A stretch of DNA of 64,000 nucleotides, taken from the NCBI GenBank assembly GCA_002633025.1, contig NMRB01000522.1, positions 228,998 to 292,997 on the forward strand, written 5' to 3'. Shown one piece after another: positions 32,472 to 43,527 of the stretch. The position numbers and the translations under genes are program-made. Source of the stretch: Notospermus geniculatus (taxonomy: Eukaryota > Nemertea > Pilidiophora > Heteronemertea > Lineidae). Every line of letters begins with the position of its first letter. Positions within the stretch are counted from its first letter, which is position 1. Under the pieces are notes generated by a model. It ran no database searches. It was not told the origin of the DNA and worked only from the letters and a program-made list of their open reading frames with translations.

Positions 32472-32624
32472 CATCCCACTGGTTTGGGATAAAACATGAA
32501 CCCGAGGACAATGAAACGAAGCAGAAGATTGAAAGTTATTGCCATGCGATTTTTTCTTTCCTTTTTTCTTTCTGTCTTCCTTCCTTCCTTTCTGTCTTTC
32601 TTGAATCTTAAAACTAAAAAGCAG

Positions 32625-32990
32625 TTACAAATGCAGCAGCGATGGTATAATGGCTCAGGGCCGTATGTAAAGGGGGCGAGGGGGCAGTTGCCCCCCCCGA
32701 GCCAACCAAAAAAACGTGATTTCCATGCGGATTTGGGGCAAAAAGAGGTCTTCTGCCCCCCGAGAGGCTCCTGCCCCCCTGGACCAAAAAGTTAAATACG
32801 GCCCTGTGACTTGAGTCTCTGGCAAGCGGTCATGAGGTCCCAGGTTCGAATCCGTTTCTCGGCGTGAGACTCTGGGCAGGTCCGTTTGCCTCCTTGTCTC
32901 ACTCCACCCAGGTGTGTTGTAATCAGGGTTGGACACTCAATGAGCAACTCATCAGAGCCCTGCTGAAAGGTTTCAGGATAGGATACTGAG
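32625..32990 (+). repeat. tRNA-derived SINE interrupted by a CAGGGCCGTA element
   Basis: Same SINE family as 17640. The A-box-like TGGTATAATGGCT is followed directly by the insertion at 32656, and the SINE resumes at GACTTGAGTCTCTGG with the B-box-like GGTTCGAATCC. Confidence 0.7.
32656..32806. mobile_element. 151-bp element with CAGGGCCGTA ends
   Basis: Ends CAGGGCCGTATGTAAA and TTAAATACGGCCCTG invert. The interior has a G-run facing a C-run (GGGGGCAGTTGCCCCCC). Flanks TGGCT and TGACT suggest a 5-bp target duplication with one change. A fragment of the same kind of element lies at 54321-54366. Confidence 0.82.
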
Positions 32991-33851
32991 GTTAAAGTAT
33001 TAAATCGAGGTCACCTCTACCGCGGCTTTTGATATCAGAAAATAAACAGAAACTTTAACTTTCAACTTTTTCAAATTGGCACAATAGTGGAAACCGGCTT
33101 CAAAAAAACTTCAAGCAAACCAGTGAGTCACTACTGGATGGGCGTTCGTCGGCCGACAGGATAACGCATGGCCTACTATATTGTATCAATACTATACAAT
33201 AAACACACATGCGGCTTAGTGTAGCGTGCAATAAGGTGGACAGCCTTTGAAACTGATACTTCCACCTTCAATAAGAGAATGTAATTTGTATCTGCAGTTG
33301 GTCATACATTTGCACTCACTTTGTTGTCAAATTACATCCTGATACATAGTAAGTTTCATTCGACCAAATCAACTCCGTACGTGTTCGTCAAGACGAGAAC
33401 AGGTAAATTAGGATTCGTGGTACGGGGCAATTTGCAGATCATTTCATAAAAATACCACGTTAATGTTTCTAATCACGAATTTGAACGTACATATACCTGA
33501 CGACGAAGTACGTCTCTTGCCAAATTTCGACCGCAGTCCTCAAGAATTGTCACCATTTCCCACAAAATGTCCAATTTGAATGGTGTTTCAGCGGCAAGAC
33601 AGAGATGGATCAATCATCAACGACGATTGATAGGTGAACCCCGTATCCCCCGGTACTTGTGCGTACAATGTATGAAGTTCAGTTATTACATTGAGCCAGC
33701 GTCCGCCGGCACTTCTGCGTATGTGATTAGCAGTTTTAAATCTTACGATTTTAAACTCGACGAGAACGCCTGGTAAGTGGATATAAGAAATTACATTTAC
33801 TTACAGGATCCATTAAAGCTGCAGCTATCCAAATCTTTGATTGTCACGACA

Positions 33852-34853
33852 ATGGAAAAAAGGAATTCTACGACGGCAGTTCCGGCGGTGTCTCTCACTA
33901 GTTGGAAACCTGAAATAGGCGTCGAAAGTTCCCTTAAACAAGGCGTGGACATCGCAGTTTATATCATGAAAGTTCCCATTCCACCAGTCCTCATGATCAT
34001 CGGACTCTTTGGAAATTGGTTAAGTTTTGTACTCATGAATCAGAAAAAGTATAAAAGTAGTACGACATGCTTTTATATGAGGTATATGGCTGTGTCTGAT
34101 AGCTTATACATCTATGGGAGAATGAGTCTGCGCTACCTGCTCGTGATGGGACCACAGCTTTTCGAAGACGTCCGAGTCAAAAAGCCATATTGTCTCTATT
34201 ATATCGCCAACTACTTCCTCGGGATATGCTTATCACCACTGATTCTCGTCGCTATGGCGATTGATCGTTTTGTCGCGGTAACATGGCCGCTGAAGGCAGC
34301 CATTTTGTGCACCATGCGCAGAGCACGAATGACAGTCATCACAATATTCATTATCGGTATTGGCCTCGGTTTGCTCCACACTGCAGGGACGTACCAAGAA
34401 AAATACAAATTCTGGTTGTGCCCGTATTACTTTTCCGAACCCTTCGACGAAATCATGTCACTTATTGAAGGAATCATGGTTGCATTCTTTCCTATTTTAT
34501 CAATTCTATTTTGCAACATTGGTATTCTTTGGGCCGTACACAGAAGCAGCAAAGACGAGGAGTTGAACAAGTCGACCTCATCTAAGGAATCATCAAGTAT
34601 AACGTTAGCTACCATTCTAGTGACTGGTGCTTTCATAGGGTTCCAACTCCCGGTAAAATTCACTGACGTATTTTGGCCGAACTGGCAAGGTGTAGTAACC
34701 AAAGATGTGGAGATTTTGCAACTCCTTACGAATGAGATGGTCCTTAAGATTGAAAGCTTGAATTACTGTCTGAACGCGTACATTTATCTCTTGTCTTGTA
34801 AACGACTCAGGAAGGAAATGATAGCTATCGTATATTGTTCGTCACCAGTTTAA
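33852..34853 (+). CDS. Tandem-array rhodopsin-class GPCR (333 aa), cluster 2
   Basis: An intact intronless paralogue closest to the 21808 gene: it shares LGICLSPL in TM3, KIESLNY before TM7 and the YCSSPV end. The N-terminus is three residues shorter (MEKRNSTTAVP) and keeps an N-glycosylation sequon. DRF, FQLP and NAYIY are retained; TM4 has IIGIGLGLLH. The ATG at 33852 matches the conserved start; a longer frame from 33777 exists. With the 38962 gene it forms the second copy of a two-gene unit of about 9.5 kb. Confidence 0.88.
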   Translation: MEKRNSTTAVPAVSLTSWKPEIGVESSLKQGVDIAVYIMKVPIPPVLMIIGLFGNWLSFVLMNQKKYKSSTTCFYMRYMAVSDSLYIYGRMSLRYLLVMGPQLFEDVRVKKPYCLYYIANYFLGICLSPLILVAMAIDRFVAVTWPLKAAILCTMRRARMTVITIFIIGIGLGLLHTAGTYQEKYKFWLCPYYFSEPFDEIMSLIEGIMVAFFPILSILFCNIGILWAVHRSSKDEELNKSTSSKESSSITLATILVTGAFIGFQLPVKFTDVFWPNWQGVVTKDVEILQLLTNEMVLKIESLNYCLNAYIYLLSCKRLRKEMIAIVYCSSPV

Positions 34854-35465
34854 GTCCGTGGTTGTCCGACAAGGCCCTCAGGGCACGAACCTTCCACTTG
34901 AGATCCAGCATTTTCCAAAGGAGACAAGACCTTAAAATCTGATTTTTCCCTTGTGCCCATCTTGACTACAAATGCTTGTGGCATCGCTACGCCCTCCGAC
35001 AACGCTTTCGGACATCGCCACGTGGGATTCAAGGATGCTTGTGCCGGTCTTCTGGGCACTGACCACGACCCCAAGCCTGCATATCATCAGGCGGCGTGCA
35101 GATATGGGTGGAGACGATACCGTTGGCGTCAATTATAAAGTGGATCCCAGTGAAAAATAAAAGATTCCCAAAGTGTACACATACATGTACATGTACCATC
35201 TTTGGCGTTCTTTGCATGTAAATGTCTCATTCTCAGTAGTCTACGATACCGACAGTGTCATACTCCGGGGTCATACTTCACCGGCGCTCGTCATGAACAC
35301 GATACCGGCAGTATCATACTTCACCGGCGCTCGTCAAGAATCCTTCCAGTTGAATTCGGTGATCGGACTATCTGCTGAATCGCATAATCTTTGTGATTAC
35401 ACTTTGTAAGTCACAAACTCACCGGCGATACAGGAGAAACAAGAAGCACGCTGGGCGTGGCAAAC

Positions 35466-36538
35466 AACCAGGTTTTCGAAGTGGACTAGTGAATAAATGA
35501 AATGGTCCATGGACCATAAAGGTCATCTAGAGGGAGCCACAGCACATTTGAGTGCTCTGGGTCAAGTCGTTCCTGAGTTATAGCACATGGCGGCCATATT
35601 GGAAGTTTAATCAGGCGAAAATTTGACGTGCTTGTAAAGGTCATCTAGAAGTAGGTAAATATCAAGTTTGATCGCTGTGGGTCACATCGTTCCGGAGTTA
35701 TAGCACATTCGATGATTTTCGGGTTACGCCACCTGGTGGCCATATTGGAACCTCAATCAGGCCGAAATTTGACGTGCTTGTAAAGGTGATGTAGAAGGAG
35801 GTACATATCAAATTTGATCGCTCTGGGTCACGTCGTTCCTGAGTTATAGCACATTCGATGATTTTGGGGTTACGCCACCTGGCGGCCATATTGGAACCTC
35901 AATCAGGCCGAAATTTGACGTGCTTGTAAAGGTCATGTAGAAGGAGGTACATATCAAATTTGATCGCTCTGGGTCAAGTCGTTCCTGAGTTATAGCACTT
36001 AGAAGATTTTCAGGTTACGCCACCTGGCGGCCATATTGGATGTCCGATCGAGCCGAAACTCGGTACTTTTGAAGGTACTCCTCTAATACACGTTTATGCA
36101 AGATATGAAGACGCTCGGTGAAATAATGAAGAACTGTGGCAGGTTCGTTACTTTTGTCGAACTTTGACCTCTGTGACCTTGAAAAGTAGGTCAAATCAAA
36201 AACCCGGGTATTATGTTATGTATCGTCATCAGATATACCTATGATAAAAATTTGGTGACGATCCGTCCATTCGTTCAGGAGAAATAGCACTTTTTCTGTT
36301 TTCACATTTAGCCCCCTATTGGCCAAACCTTGAATCGAATGACGCTGAATATCGAAAGGAAACAACGCCTACTTGCAGGCAACATGTCCCAAAAATTTCA
36401 AAAGAAAATCTCAAGTCGTTTTTAAGTTATCAGTCGGAAACGAGAAAAGCGACCGCCCGGACGCCCGACCGCCCAACCGCCCGACCGACCGCCACTTTCG
36501 GTAATTTAATAACCAGGACTTTCTTCGAAAACCTGGTT
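35466..36538. mobile_element. 1.07-kb element with 15-bp TIRs and internal tandem repeats
   Basis: AACCAGGTTTTCGAA at 35466-35480 is exactly inverted at 36524-36538. Inside are three to four tandem units of about 146 bp (each with GAGTTATAGCAC, CACCTGG and CCATATTGGA), then a unit with GACCTCTGTGACCTTGAAAAG, then a CCGACCGCC-rich tail. There is no transposase. After the right end the sequence resumes AAAAACCGACATCTACATG, the 3' flank of the other units (for example 23312). Confidence 0.85.
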
Positions 36539-37081
36539 AAAAACCGACATCTACATGATCAAAACGGCCGGGAGACTGTCAATACATGTTAATCATCATC
36601 CGATTCTGCAACTTACAGAATCCAGCCAGTTTCTCAAAGCTCGTACATTTCACTGTGCACTCTTGATGTAGACACCCCTTCATATCCACAGCGATTTTCA
36701 GTTAGCATCAGATTCCTTGAGTATTGACTCGTAACCCCCTCCCCTCCCCCCAAGCCGTCGTGGAATGTTTAGTTGGCCAACATAAGTATTGGTAGTTTTG
36801 GTGTGGCAAACTGATACTACCGACTTCACTATCTTGATCCAGCCTGATGTTTACCGGTTGATATTAGATCACGACGCAGTAGCAAGATTGTGGTCAAATT
36901 ATCGACCGTTTCTCATTTTTGAACTCAAAAGACAACGATCCAGACAGAAAATAACGAACAGCACTGCAGAAAACGCCAGAGAGAAAAAAATGAACAGGAC
37001 CGCAGCGAATGTCACAGACAAAGTGATAATAGGACCGCAGAGAATGCAACACTCCATTGGTTACTGTTGTTACGAGAGTTA

Positions 37082-37233
37082 AGGCTGTTTTCCACGAGAC
37101 GTTTGCGGACGCGTTTTCGGTGGCGGGAGCGGGTGCGAGTGAAACAGCTAATGGGAAATACGTTGGATCGATTTTTTCTACCCGCGCCCGCCTCCTATTC
37201 CGTGCCCGCAAACGCCTCGTGGAAAAGCAGCTT
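37082..37233. mobile_element. Foldback MITE, GCTGTTTTCCACGAG type
   Basis: Ends GGCTGTTTTCCACGAGACG and CGTGGAAAAGCAGC are inverted through GTTTGCGG / CCGCAAAC. The 152-bp element interrupts GAGTTATGCTTACC, which is uninterrupted at about 32240. It is GC-rich inside and has no coding frame. Confidence 0.82.
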
Positions 37234-37394
37234 CAGGCTTACCATCCCATGGGTTTGGGATAAAACATGAACCCGAGGACAATGAAACTAAGCAGAAGAT
37301 TGAAAGTTATTGCCATGCGATTTTTTCTTTCTTTTTTTTCTTTCTTTCTTCCTTCCTTCCTTTCTGTCTTTCTTAAATCTTAAAACTAAAAAGC

Positions 37395-37614
37395 AGTTAC
37401 AAATGCAGCAGCGATGGTCAAATGGCTTGAGTCTCTGGCAAGCGGTCATGAGGTCCCAGGTTCGAATCCGTTTCTCGGCGTGAGACTCTGGGCAGGTCCG
37501 TTTGCCTCCTTGTCTCACTCCACCCAGGTGTGTTGTAATCAGAATGATCAGGGTTGGACACTCAATGAGCAACTCATCAGAGCCCTGCTGAAAGGTTTCA
37601 AGATAGGATACTGA
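37395..37614 (+). repeat. tRNA-derived SINE-like repeat
   Basis: A near-identical copy of 27800-28020, carried in the duplicated two-gene unit, again preceded by a CT-rich microsatellite (about 37321-37375). Confidence 0.6.
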
Positions 37615-38342
37615 GGTTAAAGTATTAAATCGAGGTCACCGCTACCGCTTTTGATATCAGAAAATAAACAGAAACTTTAGCTTTCAACTTTTTCAAATTG
37701 CAACAATATATTATGGAAACCGGCTTCAAAAAAACTTCAAGCAAACCAGTGAGTCACTACTGGATGGGCGTTCGTCGGCCGACAGGATAACGCATGGCCT
37801 ACTATATTGTATCAATACTATACAAAAAACACACATGCGGCTTAGTGTAGCGTGCAATAAAGTGGACAGCCTTTGAAACTGATACTTCCACCTTCAATAA
37901 GAGAATGCAATTTGTATCTGCAGTTGGTCATACATTTGCACTCACTTTGTTGTCAAATTTCACTGATACATAGTAAGTTTCATTCGACCAAATCAACTCC
38001 GTACGTTCGTCAAGAAGCCAACAGGTGAATTGGGTAGGATTCGTGGTACGGCACGATTTGCAGATCATTTCATAAATGTTTCACGAATCTGAACGTACAT
38101 GTACCTGACGACGAAGTAGCCTATGTCTCTCACTTGCCAAATTTCGACCGCGGTCCTCAAGAATTGTCACCATTTCCCACAAAACGTCCCATTTGAATGG
38201 TGTTTCAGCGGCAAGCCAGAGATGGATCAAGCATCAACGACGATTGATAGGTGAACACCGTATCCCCCCGGTACTTGTGCGTACAATGTATTTAGTTCAG
38301 TTATTGGGTTGAGCCAGCGTCCGCCGGCACTTCTGCGTGAGG

Positions 38343-38870
38343 AGCCTGATAGCCTGGTGGTTATCACGTCCGCTAAAGGCCCGTTTACACATGCAATTTT
38401 TCATATGCAACTTCATGCAACTTGTTGCATAAACCTGATGAGACCAAAAAATTTCATAAAAGTTGCATGTGTAAACGGATATGCAACTTGTTGCAACTCG
38501 ACCACGCTGGATGTTGCATCGATTTTTCTATGTGTAAATCGTCCCAGGTAGCTTGCAACAAGTTGCAAGTTGCAGCAACTTGCAACTTGGTGCAACCTAG
38601 TGTAAACGGGCCTTTAGCAAGCGTCCCGGGTTCGAATCCAGCCCGGGCCATATGGGATTTCATTCCCAGCTCTTCACGTCCGTCGCATGGGACAGTAAGC
38701 CGTGGTGCCTTGTAATTTGTGACTCTGCAAGAGCAAGTAAAAGACCCCATCCAAGGGAGGAACATGAGTAGCTTGTAGCTTGTGATGGCCTCCTCCGTAC
38801 TTACCAGGGCCAATAATGCAATAGCGTCGGCCCCGACAGAAAAATGAAATACAAATACAAATACTTCTGC
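38343..38870 (+). repeat. tRNA-derived SINE with nested MITE, second copy
   Basis: Same arrangement as 28745-29240. The MITE spans 38376-38614 with TA on both sides. Differences include an extra GCAACTT near the right end. Confidence 0.75.
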
Positions 38871-38961
38871 GTATATGTATGTGGAACCCCGTATCCCCCG
38901 GTACTTGTGCGTGGTCAGCAGTTTCTAAATCATACGATTTTAAACTCGACGAGAACGAGCA

Positions 38962-40053
38962 ATGGGAAAAAGGAGTTCTTTTATTTCTACTACGGCAGTT
39001 CCGGCGGCGTCTCTCACCAGTGGGAAACTTGAAATAGACGTCGAAAGTTCCCTTAAACACGGCGTGGACATCGCAGTTTATATCATGAAAGTTCCCATTC
39101 CACCAGTCCTCATGATCATCGGACTCTTTGGAAATTGGTTAAGTTTTGTACTCATGAATCAGAAAAAGTATAAAAATAGTACGACATGCTTTTATATGAG
39201 ATATATGGCTGTGTCTGATAGCATATACATCTATGGTAGAAGGTGTCTGCGCTACCTGCTCGTGATGGGACCACAGCTTTTCGAAGACATCCGAGTCAAA
39301 AAGCCATTTTGTCTCTATTACGCCGCCAATAGCTGCCTCGGGAAATCCTTATCACCATTGATTCTCGTCGCTATGGCGATTGATCGTTTTGTCGCGGTAA
39401 CATGGCCGCTGAAGGCAGCCATTTTGTGCACCATGCGCAGAGCACGAATAACAGTCATCACAATATTCATTTTCGGTATCGGCCTCTGTTTGCTCCAGAC
39501 TGCAGGGACGTATCAAGAAAAATACAAATTCTGGTTGTGCCCGTATTACTTTTCCGAACCCTTCGACGAAATTCTTTCACTTATTGAAGGAATCATCATT
39601 GCATTCTTTCCTATTTTATCAATTCTATTTTGCAACATTGGCATTCTTTGGGCCGTACACAGAAGCAGCAGAGACGAAGAGTTGAACAAGTCGACCTCAT
39701 CTAAGGAATCAGCAAGTATAACGTTAGCTACCATTCTAGTGACTGGTGCTTTCATTGGGTTCCAATTGCCGGTCAAATTCACAAACATATTTTGGTCGAA
39801 CTGGCAAGGTGTGGTTACCAAAGAGGTGGCGATTTTGCAACACCTTACGAATGAGATGTCCCTTACGATAGAAAGCTTGAATTACTGTCTGAACGCGTAC
39901 ATTTATCTCTTGTCTTGTAAACGGCTCAGGAAGGAAATGATAGCTATCGTATATTGTTCGTCACCACTTTCAGTCCGTGGCTGTCCGACAAGGCCCTCAG
40001 GGCACGAACATTCCACCCGAGATGCAGCATTTTCCAAAGGAGACAGACCTTAA
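38962..40053 (+). CDS. Tandem-array rhodopsin-class GPCR with extended C-tail (363 aa)
   Basis: A near-duplicate of the 29388 gene: the same RRCLRYLL, K128 in TM3, DRF, FQLP, NAYIY and read-through tail ending KGDRP. Visible differences are few, for example MGKRSSF at the N-terminus (the N-glycosylation context is changed), SGKLEID, RARITVI and LCLLQT. It shares upstream SINE, MITE and 3' foldback insertions with the 29388 unit, so the two arose by duplication of a block of about 9.57 kb, or are alleles placed in series. The 3' flank is cut by the assembly gap at 40798. Confidence 0.87.
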   Translation: MGKRSSFISTTAVPAASLTSGKLEIDVESSLKHGVDIAVYIMKVPIPPVLMIIGLFGNWLSFVLMNQKKYKNSTTCFYMRYMAVSDSIYIYGRRCLRYLLVMGPQLFEDIRVKKPFCLYYAANSCLGKSLSPLILVAMAIDRFVAVTWPLKAAILCTMRRARITVITIFIFGIGLCLLQTAGTYQEKYKFWLCPYYFSEPFDEILSLIEGIIIAFFPILSILFCNIGILWAVHRSSRDEELNKSTSSKESASITLATILVTGAFIGFQLPVKFTNIFWSNWQGVVTKEVAILQHLTNEMSLTIESLNYCLNAYIYLLSCKRLRKEMIAIVYCSSPLSVRGCPTRPSGHEHSTRDAAFSKGDRP

Positions 40054-40172
40054 AATCTGACTGTTCTCTTGTGCCCATATTGACTACGAAGGTTTGTGGC
40101 ATCGCCACGCTCTCTGCATGTCTACGCTTTGACGTCGCCAATACACGTGGGATTCAAGGATGCTTGAAAACT

Positions 40173-40522
40173 AGCAATATTTGGTAGGTATAAAAGTAAT
40201 TTGGGGCAGTAAACTTTTTACGTTCAAAGCAGCGGCCTAGCCAGCCGAAATCGGCTGAACAAACCAAGATGAAAGCCAGGGATAGTATTGACGCCCGGAA
40301 GTAGTCAAGCTGGACATGCGCAAGAGGTTGCACGATCCCCAGACTGCATATCATATTCCAACCTCCTGCGCATGTCCAGATTGACTACTTCCGGTCGTCA
40401 ATACTATCCCTGCCATAAGTGACTTCCATGTTGATTTCTTCAGCTGATTTCAGCTGGCTAGGCCGCTGTTTTAAATGTAAAAATTTTACTCCTAAAAGTT
40501 ACTTTATCGACTAAATATTGCT
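40173..40522. mobile_element. Compound foldback element, second copy
   Basis: Same as 30599-30948 with scattered substitutions (for example GACGCCCGG in place of GACGACCGG, breaking one inner-arm pair). Confidence 0.85.
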
Positions 40523-40797
40523 GTTTTTCGTCCCTTTTACGAACAGTCAATAAATGTGACAGTATTCGAGTTATTTGTCAGGAACTATTTCTGTCATGTG
40601 CGATGATCTCGCCGTCAATGAAGTCAGGTTTGTTCATAGCAACCATCATGGCGGACGCCGGTTGACGAAATTTAAAAATACGACTTAAAATGCGTTCCCC
40701 ATAGCCTGTGGGAAGGGATACCATCACATCATGATTCTTGCGCGATCAGAGATGATGAAAAGTTCCCATCTGTACACTCTTTTAATTTAAAACTACA

Positions 40798-41063
40798 NNN
40801 NNNNNNNNNNNNNNNNNNNNNNNNNNNNNNNNNNNNNNNNNNNNNNNNNNNNNNNNNNNNNNNNNNNNNNNNNNNNNNNNNNNNNNNNNNNNNNNNNNNN
40901 NNNNNNNNNNNNNNNNNNNNNNNNNNNNNNNNNNNNNNNNNNNNNNNNNNNNNNNNNNNNNNNNNNNNNNNNNNNNNNNNNNNNNNNNNNNNNNNNNNNN
41001 NNNNNNNNNNNNNNNNNNNNNNNNNNNNNNNNNNNNNNNNNNNNNNNNNNNNNNNNNNNNNNN
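40798..41063. other. Assembly gap (266 N)
   Basis: The gap falls in the 3' flank of the 38962 gene. Sequence on its right does not continue the 31260-31700 flank of the sister unit, so the true junction is unknown. Confidence 1.
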
Positions 41064-42600
41064 CGTTACCATGGTGATCTGACTTGGGCGCCCCTTCTAG
41101 AATTGAAGTACTATATTAAAGGAACATTTGGGCAAAAAATGGCGCTTTTGTCCAGTTTGTCCCGATTTTTCTCGTTATTGACTGTACTAATATACATGTA
41201 TGTCATTTATCCTCATTAGATACACCTATGATAAAAATTTGGAGATGATCCAGTCATTGGTTCAGGAGTTACTGCACTTTTTGTGTTTTTGGTTTTGGCC
41301 ATCTGGTGGCGAAGCCAAGAATCGAACGGGACCGAAACTTGGTGTCATTGGTCATCTGACCTAGGGGTACATACATGTATGTACCAAGTTTCAGATCAAT
41401 AGCCCCAGCGGTTACGAAACGTGCCCTGCTAACGGACGACGGACACCGCATGACGACAAAAGCTCACAGGTGAGCAAAAAATACACAAGACTCCATTGGT
41501 TACTGTCGTTATGGAGTTACGGCATCCCATCCCATGGGTTTGGGGTTAAACATGAACCGGAGGACAATGAAACGAAACAGAAGAAGATTGAAATTATCTT
41601 CAAAACATTCGTAATGTTCGTTTTCTTTAACGGATATACTGCTTTTCCTAACCACCTATGCCATCTTTTTAGTCACAATCTACTGGAAAATATCATTATC
41701 GACTTGCTTTCAGATGAGGGCAACTACAGAATAATACATTTTGTTGTATACCTGCACCCATATAAGGTGCATATTATTAGAATACCAACACATCATTGTT
41801 TACTGAGGTGAAATTGACAAGGTAATAAAGAAAGGTCTTATTACCTGGGTTCGAATCTGATGTCGAAAGGTCAATAGGTATAATGACTACAATACTGTTA
41901 TAGAAATGCATCCTGAATGTTAAAGTAGATGGATTGAGCAAATTGCAATAAACCAAAAAAGGGTCGTTTCCCCTTGTAGTATAATCGTCTGGGGAAGAAG
42001 AAATCATCAGAAACACAGTTGTCGAAAATGGGGACGCACTTCTTATTAACGGCAGTCGACAGAGTATCTTCTTAGAATTCGAAGGTGTGGAATGTCAAAG
42101 GGAATCAAAGTTATTGCCAAGCGATGGAATTTCATCACCAATAAAGGCAGCTATTCCCTTTTATTCGTCCTTCCTTCCTTTCTGTCTTTCTTGCATCTTA
42201 AACCTAAAAGGCAGTTATAAATGCAGCCGCGATGGTTATGGTTCGAGTCTCTGGCAAGCGGCCATGAGGTTCGAATCCCGTTGTCAGCACGTACGAGGCT
42301 TTGGCCAGGTCTATTTGTCTCCTTGCCTCACTCCACCCAGGTGTATAAATGGGTACAGGTGTGATAAAATCTGATGTCCCCGTCCTTCTGATGTCCCCAT
42401 GCACTGTTTGTCACAGGATTAAGGGCCTTGGTCTCTCTCGAGTCCAATTCAATGGTGCCGCTTAATCCGTAAGTGTATTGTTGGGGGACATCACATATCG
42501 GGGGACATTAGATTCTATTACACCGGTCAGAATGATCAGGTTTGGCCGCTGAATGAGCAGTTTCCTCTGAATTCTAATGAAAGGCCTCAGGACTAATCGG
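41064..42600. repeat. Older copy of the unit repeat with nested insertions
   Basis: The right part of the unit (CCATTGGTTACTG, CCATGGGTTTGGG, GAGGACAATGAAACGAA and a diverged SINE at about 42208-42600) is recognisable but broken. The stretch 41592-42107 interrupts the ATTGAAA/GTTATTGCC join, and 42355-42528 interrupts the SINE body. The first 400 bp carry AGCTCACAGGTGAGC and CTGGTGGCGAAGCCAAG, resembling parts of the 35466 element. Confidence 0.6.
42355..42528. mobile_element. MITE-like insertion with GGTGTGATAAAATCTGATGTC ends
   Basis: The left end GGTGTGATAAAATCTGATG is inverted at the right as TCTATTACACC with flanking CATTAGA. It interrupts the SINE body between CACCCAGGTG and CAGAATGATCAGG. 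No coding content. Confidence 0.7.
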
Positions 42601-43527
42601 GCGATTAAACGTGAAGTCAGATGACACCTCTACCGCTGTTGATCGGTTATAAAGAAAAACTTTAAGTTTTAACTTATTCAAATTGCCACAAAAGTGGAAG
42701 CCGGCTTTCAAAAGAAAACTTCCACGTGAACCAGTGAATCACTAAATACCACGGTCACTCCTGCCTTTCAAATTTGGATTATCTATTGGCAGTCCTCGAA
42801 ATACTAATGCGAAATGAATTGAATTCTAAAGGTCGCCGTTCCCTGATCTTAAAAGATCCATTTTCACCATTCTCGGTGCCGGGAAAAACACTTTTACGTG
42901 TAACCATGACCTTTAAAATCCCTCCGGTGTGGCAGATTTGATTGCGTATCTTAAACTGTGACGAAAAGAAAGAAAATCCTTGAAGAGACACATGAAGTCA
43001 ATCTTACAAAAGCCTTTCTAACTTTTCTTTCAACATTCAACATCGCATTCCAGTCGATCCCGACATTGACAATGCCTTCTACATGAAAACAACTTGCCAA
43101 AGCTTTTCATACACCTATAGCCCAAGGCGTGCGGGAATTCGAAATGATCTGCAAAGAAAGTACGGCATCCGTCCAGCCGTAGGCGAAGAGCGCATCTTTA
43201 AATGTTGGATCTATTAGCTTTTCCGTTGTTTGCCATATTACAATCCTTTTCTCAAATTCAACTATCCTAACTCAAGTAGGTTAACGCCGTCTTTCAACCT
43301 AACCAAGAATAGGTTCGGGTTTCGACGGCAAATATCAATGGAACATTATTCGTCTAACGTCTAACGTCTAACGTCGCACATAATGGTCCAGAGAACAGCC
43401 TTGACATGTTTGATGATGGGATACCAGCGGAGGCGGGAATGCCATGAGAAGCGCTGAGTATCGCAACAACTGAACATTATCCGTTACCTTCACATTAAAC
43501 CTCCCTTTTGATTTTACATGCATTTAT
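42601..43527. other. Spacer with no recognised gene
   Basis: No convincing frame or domain. A short tandem (CGTCTAA repeated about three times) is at 43352-43375. Confidence 0.4.

Noticed and set aside
41470-41811. 113-codon plus-strand frame
   Set aside because: It crosses a repeat/insertion boundary at about 41592 and has no domain.
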